From contig OZ037765.1 of assembly GCA_964035545.1 (NCBI GenBank), positions 25,680,504 through 25,744,503 on the forward strand: 64,000 bases of DNA. The letters run 5' to 3'. Below the pieces are notes generated by a model. It had not been told where the DNA came from. It made no database searches and saw only the letters and a list, made by a program, of their open reading frames with translations. A program made the position numbers and the translations under genes. Below are positions 44,701 through 55,600 of this stretch, piece by piece. Within the stretch, counting starts at the first letter, position 1, and each line of letters opens with the position of its first letter. The DNA comes from Bugula neritina (taxonomy: Eukaryota > Bryozoa > Gymnolaemata > Cheilostomatida > Bugulidae).

Positions 44701-47700
44701 AGTATAATATCAATGTGTTACCAACCGGACGCTATCTTTACACAAGCAAAACAGTCAAGTACATAAATAAATTTGAACATAGTATTCATTGCTATGCCTG
44801 CCACACAAGTAATTAGATCTATTTTCTTGAAAATCATGTAGTATCTGAATATTATATATTTAAATCAACCTGTTCATAATTATTCAATTGCTGTTGAATT
44901 TTAGCTTCCTGACAGAAATAGTTGATAGCCTGGTCATAATTTTTCAAGTCCTGATATGTTCTGGCCATAGAGATTAAGATAGGTGCCAGAATATCATGCT
45001 GCATCTCCATTTGATTGATAATATCCAACTAAAAAAGTCAAATGAGAACGGTCACTATGTGGCACAGCAATATTATAGCAAACATACTGACTGTTACATT
45101 ATAAAATTCACTGAGTTTCTTACCGTCTTTTGATAAGATAGAAGGGCGTGGTGATAAGCCCCCAAGTCACAACAATAGTCTCCAATCTTCTCAAATATTT
45201 GCCTTTTGTCGTCATCATTAGACAAGGGAAGTTTTCTTTTAGCCACGATGATTTTATACACTACAGAGTAATTGCTAAGCTGATGAGGAGTCCACAGACC
45301 AGAGCTATTTCAACTATAGCTCTACTTACAGCATGAAGATGTTTTCAAAATGGTTTTTTGGAAACTCATTGATCAGATCAACAGCATAACAATGAGTCAT
45401 AAGGTAGAGTCATAACAAACAGGGCAAAACGTTGTATGTAAGTTAATCTACTTATCTGCATAAATTACATTATACAATACTTAACTTCTTACATTTAATA
45501 GCTACTTTTGTCAACTCTTGTCTTTCGTCTCCTTCACATTTACGGAGAATACCTTTAACAATATCTAAACCAAGACCAACATCACCCATCTCCACAGTCA
45601 CCTTTAACAAACACACTCTAGTAAATACTGTACACAGGATAGTTAAGGGCATCCTCACTAAGAATATCATAAATTTCTCTCAAAATGTAGTTTAGGTTCT
45701 TGAATAATACTACTCTGCGGGTGGCATGCGTGTTGCCTACTTGCAATTGTTTAGCCTAAGATTAAACTACAACCAATAAGCAGCAACCTTCATTAGGGCT
45801 GTGTTATCTATCAACATTCCATTATAGGCGCTACATGAACAAAGTACCAAGCAAGCTATTCATTGTAGCCTGTCGGCTAGCAAGCCTATAATTAGCATGT
45901 ACGCGCCAATATCTTCTCATCCCTACGTGCTCATTGAAGCGTGAAGCACTGCGCGCTGCTAATTTACTATGAAAAAATATGGCATTTTCAGTGTATAAAT
46001 CACCAATTTGTGGGCAATCTAGAAGAGTTATTGGAAAAAGAAAAAAACTTACCCTGGAGAAATATCTCAGGATTCCAGCAGTGCAATTTTTATTCAGATA
46101 TCATGCTTTGCTGCTGAGATATTTTACTGGTACTGAAAAGTCAGCTTTTCAGGCAAAATTGGCCAAAATTGGGCAGTTTTTTGTCTATAACTTTGCAAAA
46201 AAAATGAAAATTGAAATTTCCAAAAAACTTACCCTGGAGAAAAAAAAGATCTACAGTATAGTTTTTAAATTTTGACTCTAGCACAATTAGGTGAGATTTT
46301 ATTTTACTGGTACTGAATTCTTATATGATTACAATGCAAACCTCAGCAAGGCAGTCGCAGCTAAAAGGTTGCCCTTAACTATCCTGTGTAGTAATGGGAG
46401 TTACATTTGTCTAAATATCATTAAAAGAAATACGATGCCTGTATGTGAAAATATATATGTAAAACATTACTTTTGATACTCAAGCAAGTGCAACAAACAA
46501 GCAAAGTTTTAAAAAATCAAACCTATAAAGTAAAGCCCATTGGTTTACCTGGGCAAAAAGTTTGGTAGTGCCAACTGTATGACCCGTGTTATATTTCTGG
46601 TTGCAAGACATGGCTTCATCCAATGAACTCCGAGCTTCACTCAATTTGCCTCTTCTCATGTGCAGATCAGCTAAGTTGTTGAGACAAGTAACATACGTCC
46701 CGTGAAGGTTGTTTTTCCTAGTAAGATACCGAAACAGTCACAACTAGCAGAGGCTATAATTCAAAATGACCTAACAATCTTTTCCTACATTCAAATCAAA
46801 ACTAATAACAGGAAGGTATTCTTACTTTGCAATAATACTGGCATTTGTAAAATTTCCCACCGCCTCTACTTCTTCATTTTTCATATCAGCCAGAAGACCT
46901 TATCAAACAAACATCAAGATATAAATATAATAACTAGCAAATCAAATAGTCCTAAAAGTCTTTTAAAGCACATTAACAGTAAATTACACATAGAAAGCTG
47001 GTTTCTTCATACTCATAAAGTTAAAATAAATTCCCTTCTGTCTAATATGACAAAAGCAACTGATCAGATATAATAGTAAATATTTTTTTAAAGTTTTCAA
47101 TTCTAGTCGTTCAATACTGAAGACTTATTCGTAAATTAGAAGTTTTATCAATTTCAAACTACCCAGTTATTACTTATCAGTTTAAATAAGTGTATCAACT
47201 ATTTACCCAGATTTAGTATGGCTCTAGCTCTCATCTCCTGATACTCCAAAACATTGAGGGTAGTTTTTATTTTGTCACACCATTCAAGAGCTTTCATGAA
47301 TGCATTTACTGCTTTCTTCTCGCTGAAAAAGATAAAACAGCTCAATTTATTTACAAGTTAAATTTTACTTAGCATTAAATATAAATTATTAAAAAAAGGG
47401 TGGAGACTACCTCTGTATTCTCTTGTTAGTCCCAGGGATAAGAGTTGGTATCTCAACAAGGCATAGTCTGCCCATTGTAACGAAAGCTCTTTGTAGTTCA
47501 ATTTTCTTAGGGAGGGTCTTTGCCAATTCAATGTATTTAGAGATATACTGAAATATCACAACAAAACAAGGTTAGGTAGTATTCAATCTCAACAAATGCA
47601 GCTCACTGTACAGAAATAAAGAACACTTACTTCCTTAGCAGGTTCAATTTCAACTAATTCCATGTAACATTCTCCAAGCTTACGACTGGCAATTGCTTCA

Positions 47701-48320
47701 CCTTCAATGTCCTTCAAATCTTGGCATATGGCCAACTCACACTCGTGTTCCTCAATAGCTTGCTTATGTTCCCCTAGTTGCAAGAAATATACAAATTAAA
47801 TTAAGTATTTGAGCAATAATTTTTTTGTTAATTGTTAATATTTATAACATCAAAATTTCTATACTATAATGTATTGCTATTACCAATGAGATCTTACTGC
47901 AAACAATGTTGTTATCATATACACTAACCAATCTCTGAACAAAGGTTTCCAATGGAATTGGCATATTCTGCAACAAGCTTTAAGTTTCCTTGCCGCTTAT
48001 ATTTAGCTTTTTGTGTCCTCAACTCTGAAATGTATTAGGTAATTAGTGAGAAAATTAGTCATGCTCAAAGATAAACTTTGTTCAAAAGCTCCGTAGTCCT
48101 TAACTGGATAGATTCAATACAAACTATAAGCTAAAATAAAAAATAAGTATTCATTAGGTATATGTATTCCAACATACATGAGTTTAAATTTTGCATGCTG
48201 CTTAGAAATTCCCACGAAAACATCCCATTGAATATTTTATGTACTAAATTGCGCCATAGTTTATATAAAAAAATTAATTGATATAATTTAAATACTTTTT
48301 AACTCCTTTTGCTTGTCCAT
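38229..48320 (-). CDS. TONSL: Tonsoku-like DNA repair protein lacking the LRR domain, 23 coding exons
   Basis: Partner of MMS22L; in humans the complex binds new, unmethylated histone H4K20 at replication forks and loads RAD51. Exons: 48296-48320, 47929-48024, 47631-47773, 47411-47547, 47207-47322, 46826-46898, 46549-46717, 45493-45601, 45124-45260, 44870-45028, 44561-44686, 44037-44210, 43594-43686, 43173-43253, 42961-43084, 42394-42500, 41710-41881, 41504-41573, 40717-40998, 40171-40540, 38884-39770, 38555-38726, 38229-38258. Phases close over 3,852 nt: about 1,283 residues, against about 1,380 in human. Domains: TPRs (about 1-450), an acidic linker (470-505), ankyrin repeats (520-640), a long disordered part with basic SKSRK/KKKQKR stretches, and a ubiquitin-like domain (about 1190-1280). 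The protein stops straight after the ubiquitin-like fold, so the LRRs of human TONSL are absent. The start follows a likely 5'UTR acceptor near 48371. Confidence 0.92.
38884..41573 (-). other. TONSL disordered region
   Basis: Exons 18-21, about 500 residues of Ser/Pro/Lys-rich, low-complexity sequence. Recognisable islands: HATGDWLIDDYSIGPEKKKQ, matching the human GDWLELD island, and IRILVQWKNRVLLIPVSR, the first strand of the ubiquitin-like domain at the end of exon 21. Exon 21 alone is 887 nt. Possible cyclin-type phosphosites (SPIK, SPNPSPEAKKR) are frequent. Confidence 0.8.
41710..43253 (-). other. TONSL ankyrin repeats (H4K20me0 reader)
   Basis: Exons 14-17. Three repeats: NELGETKLHQAVMKGKMELV, DHAGWFPLHEAAIHNHAEIA and DGVTPIHDACSSGCFETIQ, followed by NSYPLDYLLNYLENAY. 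Human reader residues from memory of the published structure: the Trp of GWTPLHE and its Glu are kept (GWFPLHE), as are the Asp in RD.xGW and in LHDA; the Asn in HEACNYGH is replaced by Ile. So histone reading is probably retained with altered contacts. The mapping is inference. Intron 42501-42960 holds the CA/TA microsatellite. Confidence 0.88.
42740..42910. repeat. CA/TATACACA microsatellite
   Basis: Imperfect (CA)n and TATACACA runs in the TONSL intron between coding exons 15 and 16. Long apparent ORFs on both strands here (HTHTYIHTH- and YVCVYMCV-type) are products of the repeat. Confidence 0.95.
44037..48320 (-). other. TONSL TPR region and acidic linker
   Basis: Exons 1-12. The start MDKQKELKKLRTQKAKYKRQ aligns with the human N-terminus. 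TPR pairs include GEHKQAIEEHECELAICQDL, ASRKLGECYMELVE, NNLADLHMRRGKLSEARSSL, IGDYCCDLGAYHHALLSYQK and MARTYQDLKNYDQAINYF. Exon 12 ends in an acidic serine stretch (EDESQNSGGEDGGESS) matching the acidic linker before the ankyrin repeats in human TONSL. The intron between exons 7 and 8 holds a degenerate 180-bp direct repeat (see 46041-46400). Confidence 0.9.
46041..46400. repeat. Degenerate 180-bp direct repeat, two units
   Basis: AAACTTACCCTGGAGAAA recurs 180 bp apart (about 46045 and 46225), and ATTTTACTGGTACTGAA recurs 180 bp apart (46121 and 46301). The bodies between are diverged. On the minus strand each first motif reads CCAGGGTAAGT, a near-perfect splice donor, inside a TONSL intron. 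Confidence 0.7.
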
Positions 48321-50317
48321 AGTCTTGTGAGGTTTTTGGTCTTTGATAATCCTTATTAGCTACTACAACTACAAAACAAAAATACAATAACATGCAGGCT
48401 TCTACAAATTTCAATTACTATAAACTGATAGCAATACTGGTAGTAATTTTACTATCAAAGTTCGGACTACTAGAACTTGGTAAAACTTCTCGGCCCAAAG
48501 AGTGAAACTGAAAGACATTTTGATTTTCATTTTGGTAAGACTAAGACTAACTCAGTGACTAAGAGTAAGAGGTTCAAAGTCAAACTAAAACTTAATCTTA
48601 ACCCCGAACTAAATTAAATTATCTAATTTTTTTGACTAGTAGTAGTTGAACATGTACGTTCACTCATTCACATTCTGCGTTTACCCACTCCTAGAGCCGG
48701 AGACAGAGTGAGAGTGACTGTGAGAGTTGCATGAAAACATTAGAATTAAAAGCTAAAGTAATTACTAAAACTAGTAAAAGTAAAACTAAATTTAAAACTT
48801 AAAGTTAAAACTAAAAGTAAAAGAGAAGAAATAATAATATTAACAAACTAAAAAACAAAGCAAAGGCAGGAAACCGCTTAAAGCACTAGAATCATGCAAA
48901 ACCATAACATAATTACACGCTGAACTAATTAAATTAATATTTAAATTTAAATTTATTGACCTGAATTTGTTGAGGTTTCTTACTTTTATTCCAAAAGGTA
49001 CTCCCGGTGAGATGATCAAATAACGAAAATTGTTTATATTTGACCGCCAGAAAGCAATTTTATCTTGACATAGTTCAGTTTCTAAAACTGAAAATTGCCA
49101 CTCTTGAATTGGAAATAATATCTTTCCTAGTTCATTGGCTGTCACTGCAATCTTTTAACTAATCAAATAAACTAATTTTAGTTTTGCCCAATTAAAAGAC
49201 TTAAGGCTTTCTATTGGCGAAATTTGTTTGAAAAGAGCTAAGGCTAATACCCAATTCACGTGCGTTGGCAATCAATTGTAATAATATAAACATGTTGTAG
49301 TAAAATTTGCGAATTCGGAAGCACACCAATACTAAGTTCCAATAAATACTACTACATGTGCATTGTATCTTCATTTAAATGAAATGAGAGTTTTAACTTG
49401 AGGTGGATCTAACTATTATAATTTTAACATTCTTACACAGAGAGCTTATCATTATTCATACCTAAAGGTAATAAGTACTGTTTTATTTTTGTTCATTTGT
49501 AATATTTTGATATTATTTCTATTGAATTTAAGTATGAATATCACTAACAGTTTAGCACCAGCCTTGTAAATTATGTACATATTATTTGTATGCAATAATT
49601 TACTAGAAGCATATCTATTATTATTTGTTAATATTGTAGCAAGTTTAATTTGAATGAGTACTTAGACTTGAACTTTAAACTATAGTCAACTAAATGTGAA
49701 TATTATATGCTAATAGTAATAGTAATATAGCAACCAATTCTTTTGCTGTTTCAGTTACAGGTGCACAATGACAATTACAATGAATATCATTGTGTGATCT
49801 ATGTGATGTGTTTTTCAACTAATTGTTATCAAGTAACAAATATTAGTAGTACTCACAACTATTATGATATAATTTATTACAATGTTTAATCAAATAGCAC
49901 CTTATATTATATAATGTGAATCTATTGAATCAGTGATATTTTGAGTAAACATTTAATATAAAACTAGCGTATTATATTCATTCAAGTGATTCACTTTAGT
50001 GGATACAAGAAAACTATTAAAGTTTGTATTGTAAGCTAAATTTTTTTCATTTAGGTGTTTGATGCATCTAGGAGGGCTATCTCAACCACCACTAATGAAA
50101 TAAAAAACAACAAATTTTTTTTATAAACTTTTAGTAGTGGTCATAAACCTCATTAGACTTTTCATTTTTTAAAATCATGTTGAAAGCACCAGGTTCATAC
50201 ATAATTTCTAATAAGTCAGCAAGTTTTGCGACATGCTTGTGTCATTCGTGTGTTTTGTTATTTTTATATGTGTGTTTAACTTGTGTTTCGTTTTATTTAC
50301 CTAAAAAGTGAAATACA
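48321..50317. other. Divergent promoter region between TONSL and the ALP-type gene
   Basis: About 2 kb without coding exons. It holds the 5' ends of two divergent genes and a low-complexity patch (48480-48840). The rest is AT-rich. A pyrimidine-rich TTTTGTTTTGTAG acceptor near 48371 on the minus strand suggests a non-coding first TONSL exon further right. No convincing TATA or CpG signal. Confidence 0.55.
48480..48840. repeat. Degenerate CTAAAAC/AGTAAGA/GTGAGAGT low-complexity patch
   Basis: Runs such as AAGACTAAGACTAACTCAGTG and later AAAACTAGTAAAAGTAAAAC. Same word stock as 1-343, 28.33-28.44 kb and 29.08-29.29 kb. No internal gene. Confidence 0.6.
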
Positions 50318-52668
50318 ATGGCCAATCCTGGAGCAGACATGTTCAAAGTCAACCTGAGTCGACCTAATAGCTCAGTTTCTTGGGGATTCAGACTACAAGG
50401 TGGAGCAGACTTCTCAACTCCTCTCTCTATTCAACTGGTAAATGTACCGCAGTATTCCAGCTGTGCTGTTATCTTCTTCCACAATCTGGTGTCACGTTTA
50501 GTCCTAATACTTAGCTTATCCTGTTATAGGTGTACCACCTTTGCATGATTTGAAACTTGTCTTATTATATCACATGAGTGAGAGCAGTTCAAACAAACCT
50601 ACACCAAAGATTACATGTCAATTAGCTGTTCGATAAGCTTGCACTTGTTGCGCAATCTATTTTTAACCCTCCTTATGCCTACAGTATTTATGCATCTTAC
50701 AGTGTCCACAAAACATTTCTTTGAGTAGGATATAAGGTTGAGGTTTTGTATTTCATCTTCTCAAGGCGCTATTGGCTCATTTTCTGGTACAACAGCAATA
50801 AAACTGAGAGATAGCATCAAAAGCATATTAGGTTGAGATGTTGTAGTATAATGGTTGTAAAACTGCGGTATCTAGCTTATTTGTATAATAAAATATTCTA
50901 TGTGTATGGAAATTATACTATTACCTCACAGCAATCGTGCTCATAGCTAAAGCTGGTAAAACCATGCAACTGTTCTACATGCTCTAGTACAAATTGTATA
51001 ATTAATTGCGAAATAGGAAAAGGCAGCTGAATAATATCTGTTGGGCAATTTACTAGTCAGCATTATATAGACTATAGAGTATAGAGTGTTGTTACTAGTA
51101 ATCTTTCTACACTAATCTAAACTGTAAGCTTTCAACCTGCTGTGGTCTGAGTAGCAAATTAATTTTAAATATTTGAGATTCTGACGAACAAGCTGCTGTT
51201 ACATCAGATCTCAGTCTATATAATATATAATGGCCGTAAGATCGCTTAGAAATATTGCAAAAATTTGATCTGGCATTTTTTCCCAGCTTTGGATTTGAAG
51301 TAGGTTATGCATAATTGTTGTAATACTGTGGGTGCTTATGTATTCAAGCATTAGGTAAGGTAAATATTTGCTGGTATGCGCAAACATACAACTTAGCTGC
51401 CTGTCTCCAGTAACACGGAATGTCAATAAATACAGCGGATCTACGAGTTATCAAATAGTAATACTGAAATCATTGTTTGGCACCAAGTGAAACTATTTCA
51501 GCTTTCAATCAGTTGTTGCTCACCACTTGGATTTCTTCCTAACCTTGTCAATTGTCTTAAACTATATAGCTGATAAAACAGATGACGGCAATAAATTAGT
51601 ATAAGTAGTGTAGCGCTTTACCTACAGCTGGCAACTGTGACAAATAATTTACTAATCCTAAATAGTTCTTCATTCTTTACTGCAGCATACTGGCACATGT
51701 TTACCAAAGTGTAACTACTGGAATGTAAGGGTGGGATGAAGAAATGTACTGTTGTGATAGGGAAGGCATATCTTTCTGTTTTAAAGCATTCTCATGAATT
51801 AATCACATGTCATCATTTAGAAACAATATCTGTCTTTTCAGTTATGTTTTCTTAAAATGTCAAAATGACTTTGAGCTGTAAGTATGAATAATGGCATTGT
51901 GTAGTTGAGTGAAATGTTGATGGAATAATAACATCTATTTACCACAGCAAGGAAGAAGCATTCATTCCCATAGTTATGATGACCTTTTGACCTAATGTAT
52001 CATAATTAATAATAGACTAATAAAGAGAGTTGAAGGGTTTCCGATGTTGGCAAATAAGTTTTGGACAATGCATTCTTGCTGAATCATCTTATAGTCACTG
52101 TTATTACAGTTTAATAGCTCAACTATCAAAGGGATATGGTGGCGGCAGCAATGCTGCTGGTATCACATGTGGGTTAGTTAGTGCAGTACTTGTTAACTTT
52201 TTTAGATGTTAAAACCTTGCCAATACATCTCTTTGATTTGAACTATAACAGTTCAGCCGTTATTCTTATGTACTATTTGATGGTGATTATTGGTGATAAT
52301 TTCAAAAATATTGTTGTCTATACACATACATTTGGTGATGTCTAAGCTACATGAAAGCCATCGGAGAATAGCAGAGCTGCTTGTTTTATTCTCTTTGATT
52401 TTCTGCTAAATAATTGCGTAGTCAGTTGATTTTCTTTGATAGGATGTTTAATAGAGTTTTTGAAAGTGTGCTACTTGCTGCTGCTAGGCCAATAATTTGT
52501 TGCTGCTCTCTCCCAGGTTCAACCCAACAGCGTGGCAGAGCAATCTGGGCTGCAAGCTGGCGATGGCATACTCCAGGTCAATGGTTTAGCAACGGAGACT
52601 CTAGACCATGAAAGTGCTAAAATGGAGATTATCCGGGCTGGTAATCAGATAGAGTTCCTAGTACAAAG
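50318..52668 (+). other. PDZ domain exons of the ALP-type gene
   Basis: Exon 1 (120 nt, phase 0) has [17 protein letters not shown]; exon 2 (152 nt, ending phase 2) has VAEQSGLQAGDGILQVNG and ends IEFLVQR. The intron position and the 152-nt length are the same as in the Enigma/ZASP gene. The 2.1-kb intron between holds no recognised feature. Confidence 0.93.
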
Positions 52669-55600
52669 GTAATTTAAAGATTAGTCCCCACTAATTCCCT
52701 CCATGTCTAAAGATTTCACGCTTTAAATTGTCCCGGGCTGCAACAGTTTCTTTTCAAATAACCCTGCCTTAGTAGTTCTATAGCCAACTTGGCGATTTAA
52801 GGGTGAATTAAAATGTTTACTTATTTTTAATAAAGGTACCCTGGGAAATGTATTAGCTTGGTACAATATATTTTATTATACTGCAACTTAGTACTAGAAG
52901 TAACTATATTATGTATTTACTGCATAACCAAGCATCTAGACTGCCTTTGCTCAGCTACTTAGCTGTAAATGTCAGACTGTTGTATACTGGATGGCCTAGA
53001 TAGCTTTCAGCTTCTCTGTTTATCAATTAGCTGCCTAAGGGGAAGGAAGAGTTTAACTGATAATGTCAGTCTAAACTCTAAAATGATACTAAAGTACTGC
53101 AAGGGTGTAACAAGTAGACGTGCTCAAATATAGATTGCGCCAATATCAAATTTGTGTTTGATAACAGGGCTTTTTTATGGACATTACAAAGAGCATACAG
53201 CCATCATTATGTAAGATTATATTTTTAGCAATTGCCGTAAGTTAACATAGCTGCTCCGGGCCAAGGAATGTGAAAGATCAATTTTCTTACATTCTAAACT
53301 ACCTCAAGTTTTCTCTCATTAAATAGTATGTAAATATTTGAAAACTGAGATAGCCAGTGCCAGGCATTTTATCTCACTTGCTGTGTGCATTACGTGTTAT
53401 ATAACCATAAGTATTAATTTTTGATAGATTATTTCAAGCATTTGACAGCCTATATGCTTGCTTTCACAATATACATCATCAATAAGCAGGCTAATGTTAC
53501 AGACAGTTAAATTCATAAACAACCATGAGGTCAGCCTTCAGCTATTTTATGACTCATCATCACCACGTCATTCATTCTCAACATCTCAAATAGGAAGACA
53601 CTACTCAATTAGTCACTTTTTAATTCTAAAATACCTGCTCATTCTTGCATGTGTGCGGTAAACTAGGGGTATTTTCCTGGATATTTATGAATTGATTCTG
53701 AATAATTAAATGTGATTCACAATGCCCGCATATAATATATGTAATATTTACAAGTACAGAATATGATCTAATCATACACCTCAGTCAGTAGAGTGGTATT
53801 TCCAGGCTTCAAATGAATGCTGCACTGTTGTACGTAATTGTTATTCATTAACTTTAGTCTTTGAATAAGCCCTTTGATTTGCTTCTGTGGAGGTCAAAAT
53901 AATACAGCAAAGTGTCACATCCCGGGTAGCTCCTGAGTCGTGCAGTAGTAACTCTGAGCATTCGGTTGTTCACCTTTTCTTATACAGAACTGCCACTTCA
54001 CTGGGTCGATGACTTTCATTAATGTAGCTATATTAAAGCAACTATTGCACTATTCTGATGTTGTCCTGATTCAATAACCAACCTTCATTGTTTCTAATCA
54101 CTTGAATCTATTCAAGGACCTCATATTCCCAGCCATTGCTTCCTCTCTCAGGATTTCAATCTCTTTATTTCATGAGTTCTGCTGAGATATTATGTAGAGA
54201 AATCATTTGATGTGGCACAGTTGAACTCTGGTCACACTTAAGCAGTGTTAAGTGTAAATCACGTGATGCTGACCATTTCACAGAGCTGCTTATCTATCTC
54301 AGTCTCAGAATTCAAATACATTAGACAACTAATTTTACATAAAAGCAGCTACTTCAGCTACTCAGAAATACCTCAAATGTTGGAAGCAAAAATATGAAAA
54401 AATTAAAGCACGCAACACTTGTACCTGACCAATTAGATCTCTAAATCTAATTACTGCTCAGCTCTCTCTTCTTTTTGTTTGAGTTACTAACTAAATGAGT
54501 TATTCTCAAGAATGCTTATTTATTTATTATAGCTTGCCACAGTTATTTATTAGAGAAAAGTGAAGGTTCTCTTGCTTTGTTATGCAGCAAAACATACAAC
54601 AGATAACCTGTACTTTAGGGATGAGATGATGACAGAAGTTGCCTTCTCTAAAACATTGGTCACTTCATTTGAATTGCAGCGACTTTTAAGCAGTGCTTAA
54701 TCACTAATAAAGGGGGAAAATTTGTTTGCTAAAATATTAGTAAAGTGTGTAGCAGTCTACATGTGACTAACAGTCTGCAGAACTTGTTGAGCTCATCAAT
54801 AGGGTTTAATTGCCTGTAAACTTTTACTCGTAGATCTTACTATTATCAAATGGAATTTTAACATGTTCACTCTCATTTCATACATACAAGTTTAATAACC
54901 TGAGAAATGTTTCCCATGTTACCATCAGTTGTAGTTTCTCTTTAGTCATGCTCTCTTGGGGTTGGCTTCTCTCATTAAATTTTATTTTGAATTATAGAGG
55001 AGCTGTTTCTACATGGAGACCAAAGGTCACTCCAATGTCAGGGCTGAAGCCTTCAGAGCTGCAAACACACGCATTACCTGGTGAAGCACCTCCCATTCAA
55101 AAGACCTCTCTAGCTTCCAACCTACAGGTAGTTATTTTTATATAAAATTTGTATGTAGAAGTCAGCTGACATAGGATAAGATACTATTTGTTTATATATG
55201 TAGTCCGTCCATTGTATTCTGGTTCTCATTCTATATTGGGATGTGCATCTATTATTGAATATTGTGGCATAGCTGAGCAGTCAGCATTCTATTATGGAGA
55301 TATAATTTTCTGCTTGAGTTACCTTCGCATTCCTGGTCTGTTATAACATTTGAGAAATGTTGATCTCAATGTAATTATTATTATGAAAGTATTCAAGAAT
55401 TCAATACACAGCTGCAGTTGTATTACTATATTGATGTGGTTTCAAATCAATACTCAAACATGCTGCTGCGTTCTAATCAATATAAATAGTTGCAACAAAA
55501 CTAATCTTTATACTGGTCATTTATTATTTGTAATCTGATTGGTAGGTCTTGTGTTTCTGTTATTGTAATTGGTTAGATTTAGCACCTTTATACATTATGA

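Noticed and set aside
45900-46020. Slightly GC-richer patch as a promoter inside TONSL
   Set aside because: Short, without core motifs, and adjacent to a repeat; no evidence of a transcript start.
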